Source of the DNA: Alphaproteobacteria bacterium | GTDB lineage: Bacteria; Pseudomonadota; Alphaproteobacteria; Rickettsiales; JABSSG01 | DNA length: 64,000 nt | Direction: 5' to 3' | Assembly (NCBI GenBank): GCA_030426905.1 | Contig: JAUHXQ010000001.1 | Coordinates: 186,001-250,000, forward strand | Program-made: the position numbers and the translations under genes | Notes under the pieces: generated by a model | What the model was told of the DNA's origin: nothing | What the model saw: only the letters and a program-made list of their open reading frames with translations | The model's database searches: none | Shown: piece by piece, positions 50,766-60,444 of the stretch | How positions within the stretch are numbered: position 1 is the stretch's first letter | How the letters are laid out: each line of letters opens with the position of its first letter

Positions 50766-51500
50766 TCATGATTCATTAAACACACAAGTTATTTGATCAC
50801 CATAGCGCAATGTTATCCTAGGTGCAACCATTTCTAACGCTACGTAATTTCCTACTACTTGATAGTTTACTATAGACTCATTCCCATCTTTATCAACAGT
50901 AAAAAACGCAGGTATAGGTGCATTTTTGTCTCTAAATTCAAAATAAGTAAATTGACCATCATCAAAAATCTTTAGTGGCGCAATGATATCAGAGCCACTA
51001 ATAGTATACTTAAAGTTATACTTATCAGGTCTTGTTAAATCTGGTCCTGAAGGTATTGATTTTTGAGCAATACTCATAATAGAACCTTGATTTTCTGGAT
51101 AAAGAAATTTAACCATAAAAGCAAGACCAGGGTCGTTAATATTTTTTGCCTCTTTCGCATGTAACTCAAAAAAATACAATCTACGATTTGTGATAACAGT
51201 CATATTCGTAGTAGCCTCAGGTTCAGTAGGCTTAAGAAACATACGATTGCCAGAAGGAACTATTTGCCAGGATACAGTATCTCCCATAGAGATAGTTTCT
51301 ATAACTTCGCCTTCTTCAAACTCGATGCTACCTTGGTAATTATAGTATCCTATATATCTGAAAACATCATTAGGATTATAAGCTATAACCCTAATTCTAC
51401 TATCCATAAAAGTTGCTCTAGGATCTCTCAAAGCATAAGAATTATTGCTTAAAAATATGATTATTAAAATTAATAATTTACTTAATTTGTTTAAGCTCAT
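50766..51500 (-). CDS. virB9: Type IV secretion outer-membrane-complex protein VirB9
   Basis: Component of the outer-membrane core of P-type T4SS. A signal peptide (LSKLLILIIIFLSNNSYA) leads to the VirB9/CagX N-terminal domain (DSRIRVIAYNPNDVFRYIGY, GDTVSWQIVPSGNRMFLKP, TNMTVITNRRLYFFEL) and the C-terminal domain (KYNFKYTISGSDIIAPLKIF, VDKDGNESIVNYQVVGNYV). 244 residues, normal. The start overlaps the end of virB8 by 23 bases. virB10, virB11 and virD4 are not adjacent. Confidence 0.93.
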   Translation of the reverse strand: MSLNKLSKLLILIIIFLSNNSYALRDPRATFMDSRIRVIAYNPNDVFRYIGYYNYQGSIEFEEGEVIETISMGDTVSWQIVPSGNRMFLKPTEPEATTNMTVITNRRLYFFELHAKEAKNINDPGLAFMVKFLYPENQGSIMSIAQKSIPSGPDLTRPDKYNFKYTISGSDIIAPLKIFDDGQFTYFEFRDKNAPIPAFFTVDKDGNESIVNYQVVGNYVALEMVAPRITLRYGDQITCVFNES

Positions 51501-52179
51501 ATTGCGTCACTATAAATTTTAGTTTTGTGTTAGTAGACTTAGTAAAGTCATAATCTGAAATATAATATTTAATTTGTGCTTCCAAAATTAAGTCAGATAA
51601 TGCTTTTCCTACTTTATTGTAGATCTTTTTATGAAATTTTACAGTAACTCTATTATTTTTCTTATCAAAAGATGTAGAAATTATCTCTATATTGATTTTA
51701 CCACCAATTTTATTTAATTTTGCAATACTATAATCCGTATCGTCTTCATTCTCTTCGGTTAATTTTTGATAATAATTGGCAAATATATTTTTTGCTGAGC
51801 TGCGTAGAATAAAATTATAGTTGGCTTTGAATTTTTTCTTGTCGTATCCTTCCTTAGATTTAACATATTTAGAACATAGATATTCTATAACTGCTTGTTT
51901 TACGGTTTTATTTTGGTCAGAAATTCTTTTTAGGTTAGGATAAAAATTGATAGTATCTTCAAGAAAAACAACAATTTTTACTTTTTGTATCATAGGATAA
52001 ATGCTATAGATGCTAGAAAGAGATATTGTTAGTACAATTAACACAATGGAGCTAACAACAATCATAAAAGCAGCATCAGATGCAGGTTTAACAAATACAT
52101 ATTTGTACCATTCTCTAGCTTCAGAAAAATATCTTCCACTATCAATCTCTTGAGATATGAATTTATTTGTTGAATCCAC
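51478..52179 (-). CDS. virB8: Type IV secretion inner-membrane protein VirB8
   Basis: Bitopic inner-membrane scaffold of the T4SS. A cytoplasmic N-terminus with EAREWYKYVFVKPA, one transmembrane helix (about 37-60, AFMIVVSSIVLIVLTISLSS), then the periplasmic NTF2-like VirB8 domain (QAVIEYLCSKYVKSKEGYD, VKFHKKIYNKVGKALSDLIL, AQIKYYISDYDFTKST). 233 residues. It is the first gene of virB8-virB9-psd-pssA. Rickettsiales usually carry duplicated and scattered vir genes; this pair may be the secondary copy, which the window cannot show. Confidence 0.9.
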   Translation of the reverse strand: MDSTNKFISQEIDSGRYFSEAREWYKYVFVKPASDAAFMIVVSSIVLIVLTISLSSIYSIYPMIQKVKIVVFLEDTINFYPNLKRISDQNKTVKQAVIEYLCSKYVKSKEGYDKKKFKANYNFILRSSAKNIFANYYQKLTEENEDDTDYSIAKLNKIGGKINIEIISTSFDKKNNRVTVKFHKKIYNKVGKALSDLILEAQIKYYISDYDFTKSTNTKLKFIVTQYELKQIK

Positions 52180-52291
52180 CTTTATACAGTATAACAGCTT
52201 TACTATTATATAATGCTACCATAGGTTAAAAAGACTACAAAATGTTTTATACTCTGGAAACCTTATTTTTTTATTGAGTTCTTGGTAAATT

Positions 52292-52317
52292 TTTAGAAGA
52301 TCGATCACTCTTCTAAA
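52292..52317. repeat. Inverted repeat in the virB8/ffh divergent gap
   Basis: TTTAGAAGA (52292-52300) and TCTTCTAAA (52309-52317) form a perfect 9-pair stem with an 8-base loop, in the middle of the 246-base gap between two genes read outward. It cannot end either gene, so it is more likely an operator or part of a leader or small RNA. The rest of the gap is AT-rich and shows no gene. Confidence 0.4.
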
Positions 52318-52425
52318 TATCTTTTATCTCAACGTTTTCTAAGAATATTCTTTAAAGTTGCTTGGTTGCTTTATCTAAAGAATATGATAAGATGTCTTGT
52401 TCTAAATAACTTATAAATATTTAAT

Positions 52426-53772
52426 ATGTTTGGAGATTTAACCAAAAATCTATCAAAAATTTTTGATAAATTGAAATCAGTTGGCTATATCCGAGAAGAG
52501 GATGTCGATAAAGCTTTGCGCGAAATTAGAGTAGCTCTACTCGAAGCTGATGTGGCTCTTCCTGTTGTCAAAGATTTTGTGCAAATGATAAGAGAACAGG
52601 CTGTGGGAGAAAAAGTAATAAACAGCGTTTCTCCTGGGCAAATGATTGTAAAAATAGTGCAGGATTGTTTAGAAAAAATTTTGACTTTAGAGAACCATAG
52701 CCTTAATCTATCTACAGCTCCTCCTGCAGTTATATTAATGGCTGGGTTACAAGGTTCAGGGAAAACTACAACAACAGCAAAGATTGCCCATAAATTAAGA
52801 GCAGAAGGAAAAAAAATATGCCTTGCATCACTGGACGTTTATAGACCTGCAGCCCAAGAGCAGCTTTTTTCATTAGCAAAGCAAGTTGATGTTAATTGTT
52901 TACCACCAGCAAAAGCAGGAACAAAACCAATAGATATTGTAAAGTCAGCATTAGAAGAAGCAAAATTTCATGATGTGTTGCTACTGGATACTGCAGGACG
53001 TTTACATATAGACACAGAATTAATGGATGAGCTAAAACAAATTAGCAACTTTGCTAAACCTGTGGAAACATTATTAGTAGCTGATGCTATTACTGGACAA
53101 GATGCAATAAATGTTGCGCAAGAATTTAATAAAGCAATATCTTTAACAGGTATTGTATTAACTAGAATAGATAGTGATGCTCGTGGAGGTGCAGCACTAA
53201 GCATGAGTTATATAACTAAATGCCCGATAAAATTTTTAGGTGTTGGTGAAAAAATATCAGAACTAGAGGAGTTTTATCCTGGAAGGATTGCTTCTCGTAT
53301 TCTTGATATGGGTGATATAGTTTCCTTAGTTGAAAAAGCATCGGAAATTACAGATAAAGAACAAAATGAAAAATTAGCAAAGAAACTTGAAAAAGGGTAT
53401 TTTGATTTAGATATGCTTGCAGAGCAAATGCGAGGAATGAATAAAATGGGTGGTATGGCAGCTATCATGAAAATGATACCAGGAGTAGGTAAATTTGCAA
53501 AAAATGTTAATAATAAAATAGATGATTCTGTAATTAATAAGCAAATTGCAATTATTAACTCTATGACAAAAGAAGAAAAGCGTAATCCTAAAGTTCTGAA
53601 TGCTTCTCGTAAAATAAGAGTAGCGAATGGTTCAGGAACAAAAGTTCAAGAAATTAATAAATTAGTGAAACAGTTTTTACAGATGCAAAAAATGTTCAAA
53701 AAATTTAGTAAAATGGACAAAAATGCTTTAATGCAAGAAGAGAACCTAAATAAATTTTTTCATGGTGGATAA
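52426..53772 (+). CDS. ffh: Signal recognition particle protein Ffh
   Basis: GTPase that recognises signal sequences on ribosomes together with SRP RNA. N domain (about 1-95), G domain with GLQGSGKT (107-114), LASLDVYRPAAQEQL, LLDTAGRLHID, GIVLTRIDSDARGGAALS and FLGVGEKISELEEF, then the Met-rich M domain (MLAEQMRGMNKMGGMAAIMKM). 448 residues, normal. It stands alone, ending convergently with clpB. Confidence 0.97.
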   Translation: MFGDLTKNLSKIFDKLKSVGYIREEDVDKALREIRVALLEADVALPVVKDFVQMIREQAVGEKVINSVSPGQMIVKIVQDCLEKILTLENHSLNLSTAPPAVILMAGLQGSGKTTTTAKIAHKLRAEGKKICLASLDVYRPAAQEQLFSLAKQVDVNCLPPAKAGTKPIDIVKSALEEAKFHDVLLLDTAGRLHIDTELMDELKQISNFAKPVETLLVADAITGQDAINVAQEFNKAISLTGIVLTRIDSDARGGAALSMSYITKCPIKFLGVGEKISELEEFYPGRIASRILDMGDIVSLVEKASEITDKEQNEKLAKKLEKGYFDLDMLAEQMRGMNKMGGMAAIMKMIPGVGKFAKNVNNKIDDSVINKQIAIINSMTKEEKRNPKVLNASRKIRVANGSGTKVQEINKLVKQFLQMQKMFKKFSKMDKNALMQEENLNKFFHGG

Positions 53773-53826
53773 CCTATTGTATTGTATATTCTCAATCATA
53801 AGTGCTATTAAAAATTACAGTTATAA

Positions 53827-56370
53827 CTAGTCAATCGAAATACTATCTCCTTTTACAGTTAAAGTTACAGTGCTATTATTAGTTATATCATTGGTAAGAA
53901 TTGCAGTCGCAATTTTATTTTGTATTTCATTTTGTATTAATCGTTTGAGAGGTCTAGCCCCATATGTGTCGTCAAAACCATTTTTGGCGAGCCAGTGCTT
54001 TTCTTTTATACCTAGTTTTATATTAATATTCTTGTCTTTTAAAAGATTTTTTAATTTCTCTATTTGTATATCAACAATGGTTTCTAAATTTTGCTTAGAT
54101 AGCTTATGGAAAAAGATAATTTCATCTATTCTATTTAAAAACTCTGGCCTGAAAGATGTTTTTAACAGGTTCATTACTTCATCTTGAGCATTTTTTTCTT
54201 TTTTGATCAGTAAATCAGCACCGATATTAGAAGTAAGAATTATGATTGTATTACGAAAATCTACAGTTCTACCCTGTCCATCAGTAAGTCTTCCTTCATC
54301 TAGAACTTGTAAGAGTATATTAAATACATCTGGGTGAGCTTTTTCAATTTCATCAAATAATATTACTTGATAAGCTCTACGCCTTACTGATTCAGTAAGA
54401 GAACCTCCTTGTTCATAACCTACATATCCAGGAGGAGCACCTATTAACCGAGATACTGAGTATTTTTCCATGTACTCCGACATATCAACACGAGTAATAT
54501 AAGATTGATCATTGAACATAAATTGTGCAAGTGCTTTAGAGAGCTCAGTTTTACCAACACCTGTAGGACCTAAGAAAATGAACGAGCCAATAGGGCGATT
54601 AGTGTCTTGTACTCCAGCACGAGACCTACGTACGGCGTTGCTTACTGCTTTTATCGCATCTTCCTGGCCAACCACATATTTACTTAAGATTTTTTCCATG
54701 TTAAGTAGTTTTTCTCTTTCACCTTCTAGCATTTTATCAACGGGAATTCCAGTGATACGTGATATAACGCCTGCAATATCTTTATCTGTAACGACATCAC
54801 GGAATAATTCACTTTTTTCTTTAGATGTTTCATATTCTTTAAGCTTTTTCTCTAACTCTGGGATTATGCCATAAGCTATTTCGCTTGCTTTTGCTAAATC
54901 TCCAGATCGCTGTGTTTTTTCAAGATTATATCTAGCCTCCTCTAATTCCTCCTTGATTTTATGAGATTTTTCTAATTTCTCCTTTTCTACTTTCCATTTG
55001 CTAGTTTGAACCATTAATTTCTCTTCTAGGGATGCTAATTCTTTTTGAATAGATTGTAGTCGCTCTCTAGATATATTATCTCCTTCTTTTTTTAGTGCAG
55101 ACTCTTCCATTTTTAATTGTATTATACGCCTGTCGAGCTCATCGATCACTTCTGGTTTGCTAAATACTTCCATTCTTAATCTACTAGCTGCCTCATCAAT
55201 AAGGTCTATTGCTTTATCTGGAAGAAATCTATCTGTGATATATCGATTAGAAAGTTTCGCGGATGCTATAATTGCACTATCAGATATCTTTACTCCATGA
55301 TGCAACTCATACTTTTCCTTTATTCCTCTAAGAATAGATATTGTATCATCAATGGAAGGTTCGGAAATATATACTGATTGGAACCTTCTTGCTAAAGCAG
55401 CATCTTTTTCAATATGCTGTCTATATTCATCCAATGTTGTTGCTCCGACACAGTGCAATTCTCCACGTGCTAATGCTGGTTTTAAAAGATTTGAGGCATC
55501 CATGCTACCTTCAGTCTTTCCGGCTCCAACTAGCATGTGCAATTCATCAATAAATAAAATAAGATCTTCATCTGAATTTTCAATTTCAGATAATACAGCC
55601 TTTAATCTTTCTTCAAATTCACCACGAAATTTAGCTCCAGCAATTAATGCACCAAGGTCTAGCGCAACAACTCTCGAGTTCTTTAAATTTTCTGGAACAT
55701 CCCCATTAACAATACGTGTTGCTAGTCCTTCTATAATAGCAGTTTTACCTACTCCTGGTTCTCCTATTAATACAGGATTATTTTTAATTCTACGTGATAG
55801 CACTTGAATAGTACGTCTTATTTCCTCATCTCTTCCTATAACTGGGTCAATTTTGCCTTTTAACACCAATTCAGTGATATCTTTTGCATATTTTTTTAAT
55901 GCTTGATAACTGCTTTCAGCGCTAATATTATCAGCTTTCCTACCTTTTCGAAGTTTCTTTATGGATTCAATAATTTTTTTCTCAGTTATTTCATGAGTTT
56001 TAAGAATTTCACTGTATTCTGCTAAAGATTGAAGTATACGATCAACTGTTATGTACTGATCTTGTGCTTCCAAGGATAATTTCTGTGCTTTTTCAAGAAC
56101 TTTTGCTGTTTCGGGAGCAATAAATACTTCACCTGCTCCTGCCCCTGTCACAGAAGGTAATTTTCCTAAGCTATTTTGGACATCTTTATATATAATGTCA
56201 GAATTTCCTCCACATTCTTTTAGTATATGCCTAGTTATTGCATCGTCATCATTTAGCATTGCTTCTAACATATGTTCTGGAGTAAGCTTTTGATGTCCGT
56301 AGGATATTGCTGAATGGTGTGCGGATTGTATTATGCTTCTGGCTTTATCTGTTAATTTTTCAATATTCAT
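53827..56370 (-). CDS. clpB: ATP-dependent disaggregase ClpB
   Basis: Hsp100 AAA+ chaperone that pulls proteins out of aggregates with DnaK. N-terminal Clp-N repeats (about 1-145); NBD1 with Walker A GEPGVGKT (203-210) and [15 protein letters not shown]; the long coiled-coil middle domain that separates ClpB from ClpA (about 405-525); NBD2 with [16 protein letters not shown] and [16 protein letters not shown]. 847 residues. A heat-shock-type promoter precedes it. Confidence 0.97.
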   Translation of the reverse strand: MNIEKLTDKARSIIQSAHHSAISYGHQKLTPEHMLEAMLNDDDAITRHILKECGGNSDIIYKDVQNSLGKLPSVTGAGAGEVFIAPETAKVLEKAQKLSLEAQDQYITVDRILQSLAEYSEILKTHEITEKKIIESIKKLRKGRKADNISAESSYQALKKYAKDITELVLKGKIDPVIGRDEEIRRTIQVLSRRIKNNPVLIGEPGVGKTAIIEGLATRIVNGDVPENLKNSRVVALDLGALIAGAKFRGEFEERLKAVLSEIENSDEDLILFIDELHMLVGAGKTEGSMDASNLLKPALARGELHCVGATTLDEYRQHIEKDAALARRFQSVYISEPSIDDTISILRGIKEKYELHHGVKISDSAIIASAKLSNRYITDRFLPDKAIDLIDEAASRLRMEVFSKPEVIDELDRRIIQLKMEESALKKEGDNISRERLQSIQKELASLEEKLMVQTSKWKVEKEKLEKSHKIKEELEEARYNLEKTQRSGDLAKASEIAYGIIPELEKKLKEYETSKEKSELFRDVVTDKDIAGVISRITGIPVDKMLEGEREKLLNMEKILSKYVVGQEDAIKAVSNAVRRSRAGVQDTNRPIGSFIFLGPTGVGKTELSKALAQFMFNDQSYITRVDMSEYMEKYSVSRLIGAPPGYVGYEQGGSLTESVRRRAYQVILFDEIEKAHPDVFNILLQVLDEGRLTDGQGRTVDFRNTIIILTSNIGADLLIKKEKNAQDEVMNLLKTSFRPEFLNRIDEIIFFHKLSKQNLETIVDIQIEKLKNLLKDKNINIKLGIKEKHWLAKNGFDDTYGARPLKRLIQNEIQNKIATAILTNDITNNSTVTLTVKGDSISID

Positions 56371-56402
56371 TGTTGAGTCCCTAAAAAGTACTTATATATT
56401 TA

Positions 56403-56439
56403 ATATGGTTATTTAAATATGGCTTTTCAAGGCTTGAGA
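56403..56439 (-). promoter_or_regulatory. Sigma-32 (RpoH)-type heat-shock promoter of clpB
   Basis: On the minus strand, TCTCAAGCCTTGAA (CTTGAA at 56431-56426), a 15-base spacer, and AACCATATTA (AACCAT at 56410-56405) match the RpoH consensus TCTCnCCCTTGAA-N13-15-CCCCATnTA in its main positions. It lies about 35 bases before the clpB ATG, where a heat-shock promoter is expected. Confidence 0.7.
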
Positions 56440-56480
56440 TCCAATAAGAGTTTACTAACCTTTTAAAAAATAAAGTACCG

Positions 56481-56936
56481 TTACTTATTATTTTTTTGTT
56501 CTGAGTTGAACATAAATTTACTTATTAAGCTTTCTAAGTTTACAGAAGATTGAGTGTACTTTATTTCGCCTCCTGGCTGAATTATTTCTTCATTAGCACC
56601 TATATCAATGGCAATGTATTTCCCACCAAGCAAGCCACTAGTGACTATTTTCATAGAAGAATCAGTAGGAAGCTTAACATCAGAATCTATTGCAGCTGTC
56701 AATATAGCATTATAATTGTCAGGGTCTAATTTCAATTCTAGTACAGAGCCTATTTTTATTCCGCTCAGTCTGACATCACTGCCTACAATAATTCCTTCTG
56801 TCTGTTCAAAATGAGCTGTCACCTTATAAGTTTTATCTAAAGTTTTAACGTCAGCTACTTTATAAGTAAATATTAAAAAACCTAATGCTACTGTAAGCAC
56901 TATAAATCCTATAATAGTTTCTAACTTATTATTCAT
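56481..56936 (-). CDS. mlaD: Phospholipid-transport protein MlaD (MCE domain)
   Basis: Substrate-binding periplasmic subunit of the Mla lipid transporter. One N-terminal transmembrane helix (ETIIGFIVLTVALGFLIFTY), then the MCE domain (YKVTAHFEQTEGIIVGSDVR, LSGIKIGSVLELKLD, IVTSGLLGGKYIAIDIG). 151 residues, typical. The ATPase and permease subunits are not adjacent, which is common in alphaproteobacteria. It overlaps the NDUFA12 gene by 8 bases, so it is translated with it. Confidence 0.94.
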   Translation of the reverse strand: MNNKLETIIGFIVLTVALGFLIFTYKVADVKTLDKTYKVTAHFEQTEGIIVGSDVRLSGIKIGSVLELKLDPDNYNAILTAAIDSDVKLPTDSSMKIVTSGLLGGKYIAIDIGANEEIIQPGGEIKYTQSSVNLESLISKFMFNSEQKNNK

Positions 56937-57321
56937 TTTTATTATTACTTAATTCGGGTTGCCAGGCGTTATAATCTGATGAAACTCTGTTCCTTTTTTG
57001 TCCGTAAGAAATATGTCCTGAAGGAAATTTGGCAAAATATGTTCCTGTTGCATTAGGCATACGCTCTTTTTGCCATTTATACCTTGGCAAATTTTTAGTA
57101 TCTTGCAAATCATCTGTAGAAATCAAATAATGTAACCATGCATGAAATTTTGGTGGCACTTTTGAAGGTTCATTAAGCCCTTTATAAAATACTAACCTTT
57201 TTTTCTGATTAGTATCAATATTTTTTACAATTTTTGCTTCATAGTAACGATTACCAAACTGGTCCTCATCAATATATTTATAATTAAAGTAAATATTTAG
57301 CCTAATAATAATATTCATCAT
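56929..57321 (-). CDS. NADH:ubiquinone oxidoreductase accessory subunit NDUFA12-like
   Basis: Homologue of the mitochondrial complex I subunit NDUFA12 (B17.2), kept in alphaproteobacteria. It shows YIDEDQFGNRYYEAK, RLVFYKGLNEPSKVPPKFHA, WLHYLISTDD, LPRYKWQKERMPNATGT and a C-terminal Y-x-A-W-Q-P-E. 130 residues; start at the first of two consecutive ATGs. The order NDUFA12 then mlaD is a frequent alphaproteobacterial pairing, as far as I recall. It begins 10 bases after rnhA. Confidence 0.92.
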   Translation of the reverse strand: MMNIIIRLNIYFNYKYIDEDQFGNRYYEAKIVKNIDTNQKKRLVFYKGLNEPSKVPPKFHAWLHYLISTDDLQDTKNLPRYKWQKERMPNATGTYFAKFPSGHISYGQKRNRVSSDYNAWQPELSNNKNE

Positions 57322-57331
57322 TTATGCCTAA

Positions 57332-57766
57332 TTACATGTGTTTATTTCTTTCTTTTACAGCTAATGCATCCGCTCTTTCGTTAAGCTCATTGCCTGAGTG
57401 TGCTTTAACCCAGTGCCACGTTATATTATGGTTTTTTACAAATTTTTCTAATTCTTGCCATAATTCAATATTTTTTATTTCTTTTTTTTTAGAGTTTTTC
57501 CAGTCTCTTTTAATCCATTCTGGCATCCATTCAGTAACACCCTTTTTAACGTAGTTACTATCAGTATACATGTCTACTTCACATTGACCTTTTAAAATTT
57601 TTAGAGAATTTATTGCTGCTAATAGTTCCATTTTATTGTTTGTTGTATTTTTTTCTCCTCCAGTAACTATCTTTTCAAAATCTTTATATTTCATTATAGC
57701 TGCCCATCCTCCAGGTCCTGGATTTCCTGAACATGCACCATCTGTATAAATGATAACTTTTTTCAT
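57332..57766 (-). CDS. rnhA: Ribonuclease HI
   Basis: Cuts RNA in RNA-DNA hybrids, removing primers and R-loops. The four acidic catalytic positions are visible: Asp in IYTDGACSGNPGPGGWAAI, Glu in NNKMELLAAI, Asp in DMYTDSNYVKKG and Asp in NERADALA. His in AHSGNEL is also present. 144 residues, normal length. Confidence 0.96.
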   Translation of the reverse strand: MKKVIIYTDGACSGNPGPGGWAAIMKYKDFEKIVTGGEKNTTNNKMELLAAINSLKILKGQCEVDMYTDSNYVKKGVTEWMPEWIKRDWKNSKKKEIKNIELWQELEKFVKNHNITWHWVKAHSGNELNERADALAVKERNKHM

Positions 57767-57834
57767 TGTTTAGAATAATAGTATTTACTTAATTTTTAGT
57801 TAACCACTATACTTAGCAAACATACACTATCAAG

Positions 57835-58827
57835 TTATAAGAGTCCAACCGTATCCTTTACTTCTTGAAGAGTTGAAGATGCTATCTCCTTTGCTTTTTT
57901 ATTGCCTTTTGTTAGGGTTTCTATTATATAAGATTTATCTTGAAGAAGATTTTTTATTTTTTGAGAAATAGGTAATAACACTGCAATAATCAACTCTGCT
58001 AAATCTTTTTTAAATGCGCTAATTTTTTTATTTTGATATTCTTGCTCTATTTCTACAATTGTTTTATTGGATAAAGTTGCAAAAATATTGATTAGATTGC
58101 TGATTTCAGGTCTACTATCTTCATCATAATAAATCTTTTCTATAGAATCTGACTTTGCTTTTTGCAATTTCATCTGAATTATTTCAGCTGAATCATCTAA
58201 GTTAATTCTGGAATAATCAGAATCGTCTGATTTACTCATCTTTTTTGATCCTTCTCTCAAACTTTTAATTCTTGCGGAAGACTTTACAATTAATGGATTA
58301 GGTAACTTGAATATTTTTTTCTGAGTAATACGATTAAAAGATTCTGCTATATCTCGAGTAAGTTCTAGATGTTGCTTTTGGTCTTGACCTACAGGTACAT
58401 AATCTGGCTTATAAAGTAGAATATCGGCCGCTTGTAAAATAGGATATATATATAAACCTACTGATGATTTCTCTTTAAACTTGGATGATTTCTCTTTAAA
58501 TTGCGTCATTCTATTCATCCATCCTGTTGCAGTAAAACATGAAAGGATCCAGGCTAATTCTGTATGTTCTGCGATGTTAGATTGAATAAAAATATGGCAC
58601 TTCTCAGGACTTAAGCCACAAGCAATATACGTTGCTGCGGTCAATATTACTCTATCATGTAGAGTCTCAAATTTTTGAGGAACAGTCATTGCATGTAAGT
58701 CGGCAATAAAGATAAATGCTTCACTTCCTCTATTGATAAGTTGAGTCCAGTGTCTTATAGCGCCTAAATAATTTCCTAAATGTAAAACTCCTGTAGGTTG
58801 TATCCCTGATAATAACCTTGATGTCAT
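57835..58827 (-). CDS. trpS: Tryptophanyl-tRNA synthetase
   Basis: Class I synthetase charging tRNA-Trp. HIGH-type motif PTGVLHLGNYLGA (12-23), DLHAMT, VGQDQKQHLELTRDIA, and KMSKS at 196-200. 330 residues. A 7-codon direct repeat (FKEKSS twice, 58463-58500) lies in the substrate loop, yet the total loop length equals that of E. coli TrpRS, so it is unlikely to affect function. The start overlaps the upstream cinA-like gene by 4 bases. Confidence 0.96.
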   Translation of the reverse strand: MTSRLLSGIQPTGVLHLGNYLGAIRHWTQLINRGSEAFIFIADLHAMTVPQKFETLHDRVILTAATYIACGLSPEKCHIFIQSNIAEHTELAWILSCFTATGWMNRMTQFKEKSSKFKEKSSVGLYIYPILQAADILLYKPDYVPVGQDQKQHLELTRDIAESFNRITQKKIFKLPNPLIVKSSARIKSLREGSKKMSKSDDSDYSRINLDDSAEIIQMKLQKAKSDSIEKIYYDEDSRPEISNLINIFATLSNKTIVEIEQEYQNKKISAFKKDLAELIIAVLLPISQKIKNLLQDKSYIIETLTKGNKKAKEIASSTLQEVKDTVGLL

Positions 58828-59585
58828 TTTGACTCCTCATGAAATTTAATACTATGCTGTTCCATGGAGCTAATAAGAAATTTTACTGCATTTTGTGTAT
58901 TTGCTTGATCATAGCCGCTTATTACAACTTGTGTGCACCATTTTTTATCTTGAATAAATGGGTAGCTTCCTACTTCAAGAATAGGAAAAGCATTTTGTAC
59001 TTTCTCTAAAATAGATGAAACATGGCTTTCTCCTTTATAAATAGTGATAGTGCGATTGAAAATGGTACTGCCATGAACTAAATAATGATCTTTTAGATAT
59101 TGAAACATAGCTTGCATTACCGAAGGTATACCTGCTAGAACGCAAACGTTTTCTATAATAAACCCAGGAGCTCCACTTATAGGGTTAAGAATTAACTGTG
59201 CATTTTGGGGTATATCAGCCATTTTTAGAGCGTCTTGATGGTATTTAGTATTTTTTTCTTTATAACGTGCTTCCAGCATTCTCACAGCTTGCTTATTTCT
59301 TTCTAACTTAACTTTAAAAGCTCTAGCAACAGCGCTAGTTGTTACATCATCGTGAGTAGGGCCTATCCCACCTGTTGTGAGCACGTAGTTGTATTGAACA
59401 CGGAATTTATTAATATACTCAATAATTTTTTCTTCGATATCAGGTATAACTATAACCTCTTTTAATTTAATCCCGATAGATGTAAGTTGATCAGCAAGAT
59501 ATTTTAGATGCTTGTCTTCTGTTCTACCAGATAAAATTTCATTTCCTATGATAACTAATGATGCTGTAGGTTGATTATTAGACAT
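58824..59585 (-). CDS. CinA/MoaB-like molybdopterin-binding-domain protein
   Basis: Single MoCF-type domain: LVIIGNEILSGRTEDKHLKYL, TTGGIGPTHDDVTTSAVARAF and LNPISGAPGFIIENVCVLAG with a short C-terminal extension. It corresponds to the N-terminal (COG1058) half of CinA without the nicotinamide-nucleotide amidohydrolase half. 253 residues. Homologues have been linked to ADP-ribose pyrophosphatase activity, which is family knowledge, not visible here. It is coupled to trpS by an ATGA overlap. Confidence 0.9.
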   Translation of the reverse strand: MSNNQPTASLVIIGNEILSGRTEDKHLKYLADQLTSIGIKLKEVIVIPDIEEKIIEYINKFRVQYNYVLTTGGIGPTHDDVTTSAVARAFKVKLERNKQAVRMLEARYKEKNTKYHQDALKMADIPQNAQLILNPISGAPGFIIENVCVLAGIPSVMQAMFQYLKDHYLVHGSTIFNRTITIYKGESHVSSILEKVQNAFPILEVGSYPFIQDKKWCTQVVISGYDQANTQNAVKFLISSMEQHSIKFHEESK

Positions 59586-59633
59586 AAATCCAATATAAGA
59601 GAATTAGTATAATATTAATATAGCAATATAATT

Positions 59634-60413
59634 ATGTCTGTAAAGATTCACTCAGAAGAAGAGTTTAGTAAAATGAGAAAAGCTGGAAAGTTAGCAGCAG
59701 AAGTTTTAGATTATATTACTAATTTTGTTGAAATTGGCGTTACTACTAATAAATTAAATGATTTATGTCATGATTTTATATTAAAACACAATGCTGTTCC
59801 TGCTCCACTAAACTATAAGGGATTTCCAAAATCTATCTGCACCTCTATTAATCATGTAGTATGTCACGGTATTCCTGATGATACGAAGCTCAAAAATGGA
59901 GATATTATCAATATTGATGTTACGGTAATAGTTGATGGTTACCATGGTGATACCAGTAGAATGTATTTTGTTGGGACTCCTTCAATTAAAGCTCAAAGGC
60001 TAGTAAATACTACCTTTGAAGCGATGATGATAGGTATAGAACAGGTCAAACCTGGTGCAACTTTAGGAGATATAGGTAGTGCTATACAAGCATATGCTGA
60101 GAATCATCATTACTCAGTGGTTAGAGATTATTGTGGTCATGGAATAGGGAGAGAATTTCATACAGAACCAAATGTCTTACATTATGGTAAAAAAAATACA
60201 GGATTAGAATTAAAAGCAGGTATGTTTTTTACTATAGAACCTATGATAAACATAGGAAAAGCTGATACTAGGCTTAGTAAGCATGATCATTGGACTGTGA
60301 CTACACGAGATAGATCACTTTCAGCGCAATTTGAGCACACAATAGGTGTGACTGAAAACAGCTATGAAATATTTACATTATCACCAAAAGGGTTACATAA
60401 TCCTCCATATTAG
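59634..60413 (+). CDS. map: Methionine aminopeptidase, type I
   Basis: Removes the initiator methionine from nascent proteins. Metal ligands occur in NIDVTVIVDGYHGDTSRMYF (two Asp), GHGIGREFHTEP (His), FFTIEPMINIG (Glu) and AQFEHTIGVTE (Glu). SICTSINHVVCHGIP supplies the substrate His. 259 residues, the short type Ia form. It is read divergently from the cinA-like gene across 48 bases. Confidence 0.97.
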   Translation: MSVKIHSEEEFSKMRKAGKLAAEVLDYITNFVEIGVTTNKLNDLCHDFILKHNAVPAPLNYKGFPKSICTSINHVVCHGIPDDTKLKNGDIINIDVTVIVDGYHGDTSRMYFVGTPSIKAQRLVNTTFEAMMIGIEQVKPGATLGDIGSAIQAYAENHHYSVVRDYCGHGIGREFHTEPNVLHYGKKNTGLELKAGMFFTIEPMINIGKADTRLSKHDHWTVTTRDRSLSAQFEHTIGVTENSYEIFTLSPKGLHNPPY

Positions 60414-60444
60414 AGGTAATAAGTATGTTGGATGTACTAAGTAG

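Noticed and set aside
58463-58500. 21-base in-frame direct repeat in trpS
   Set aside because: The repeat is real, but the loop has the same length as in E. coli TrpRS, so it is not an insertion with likely effect.
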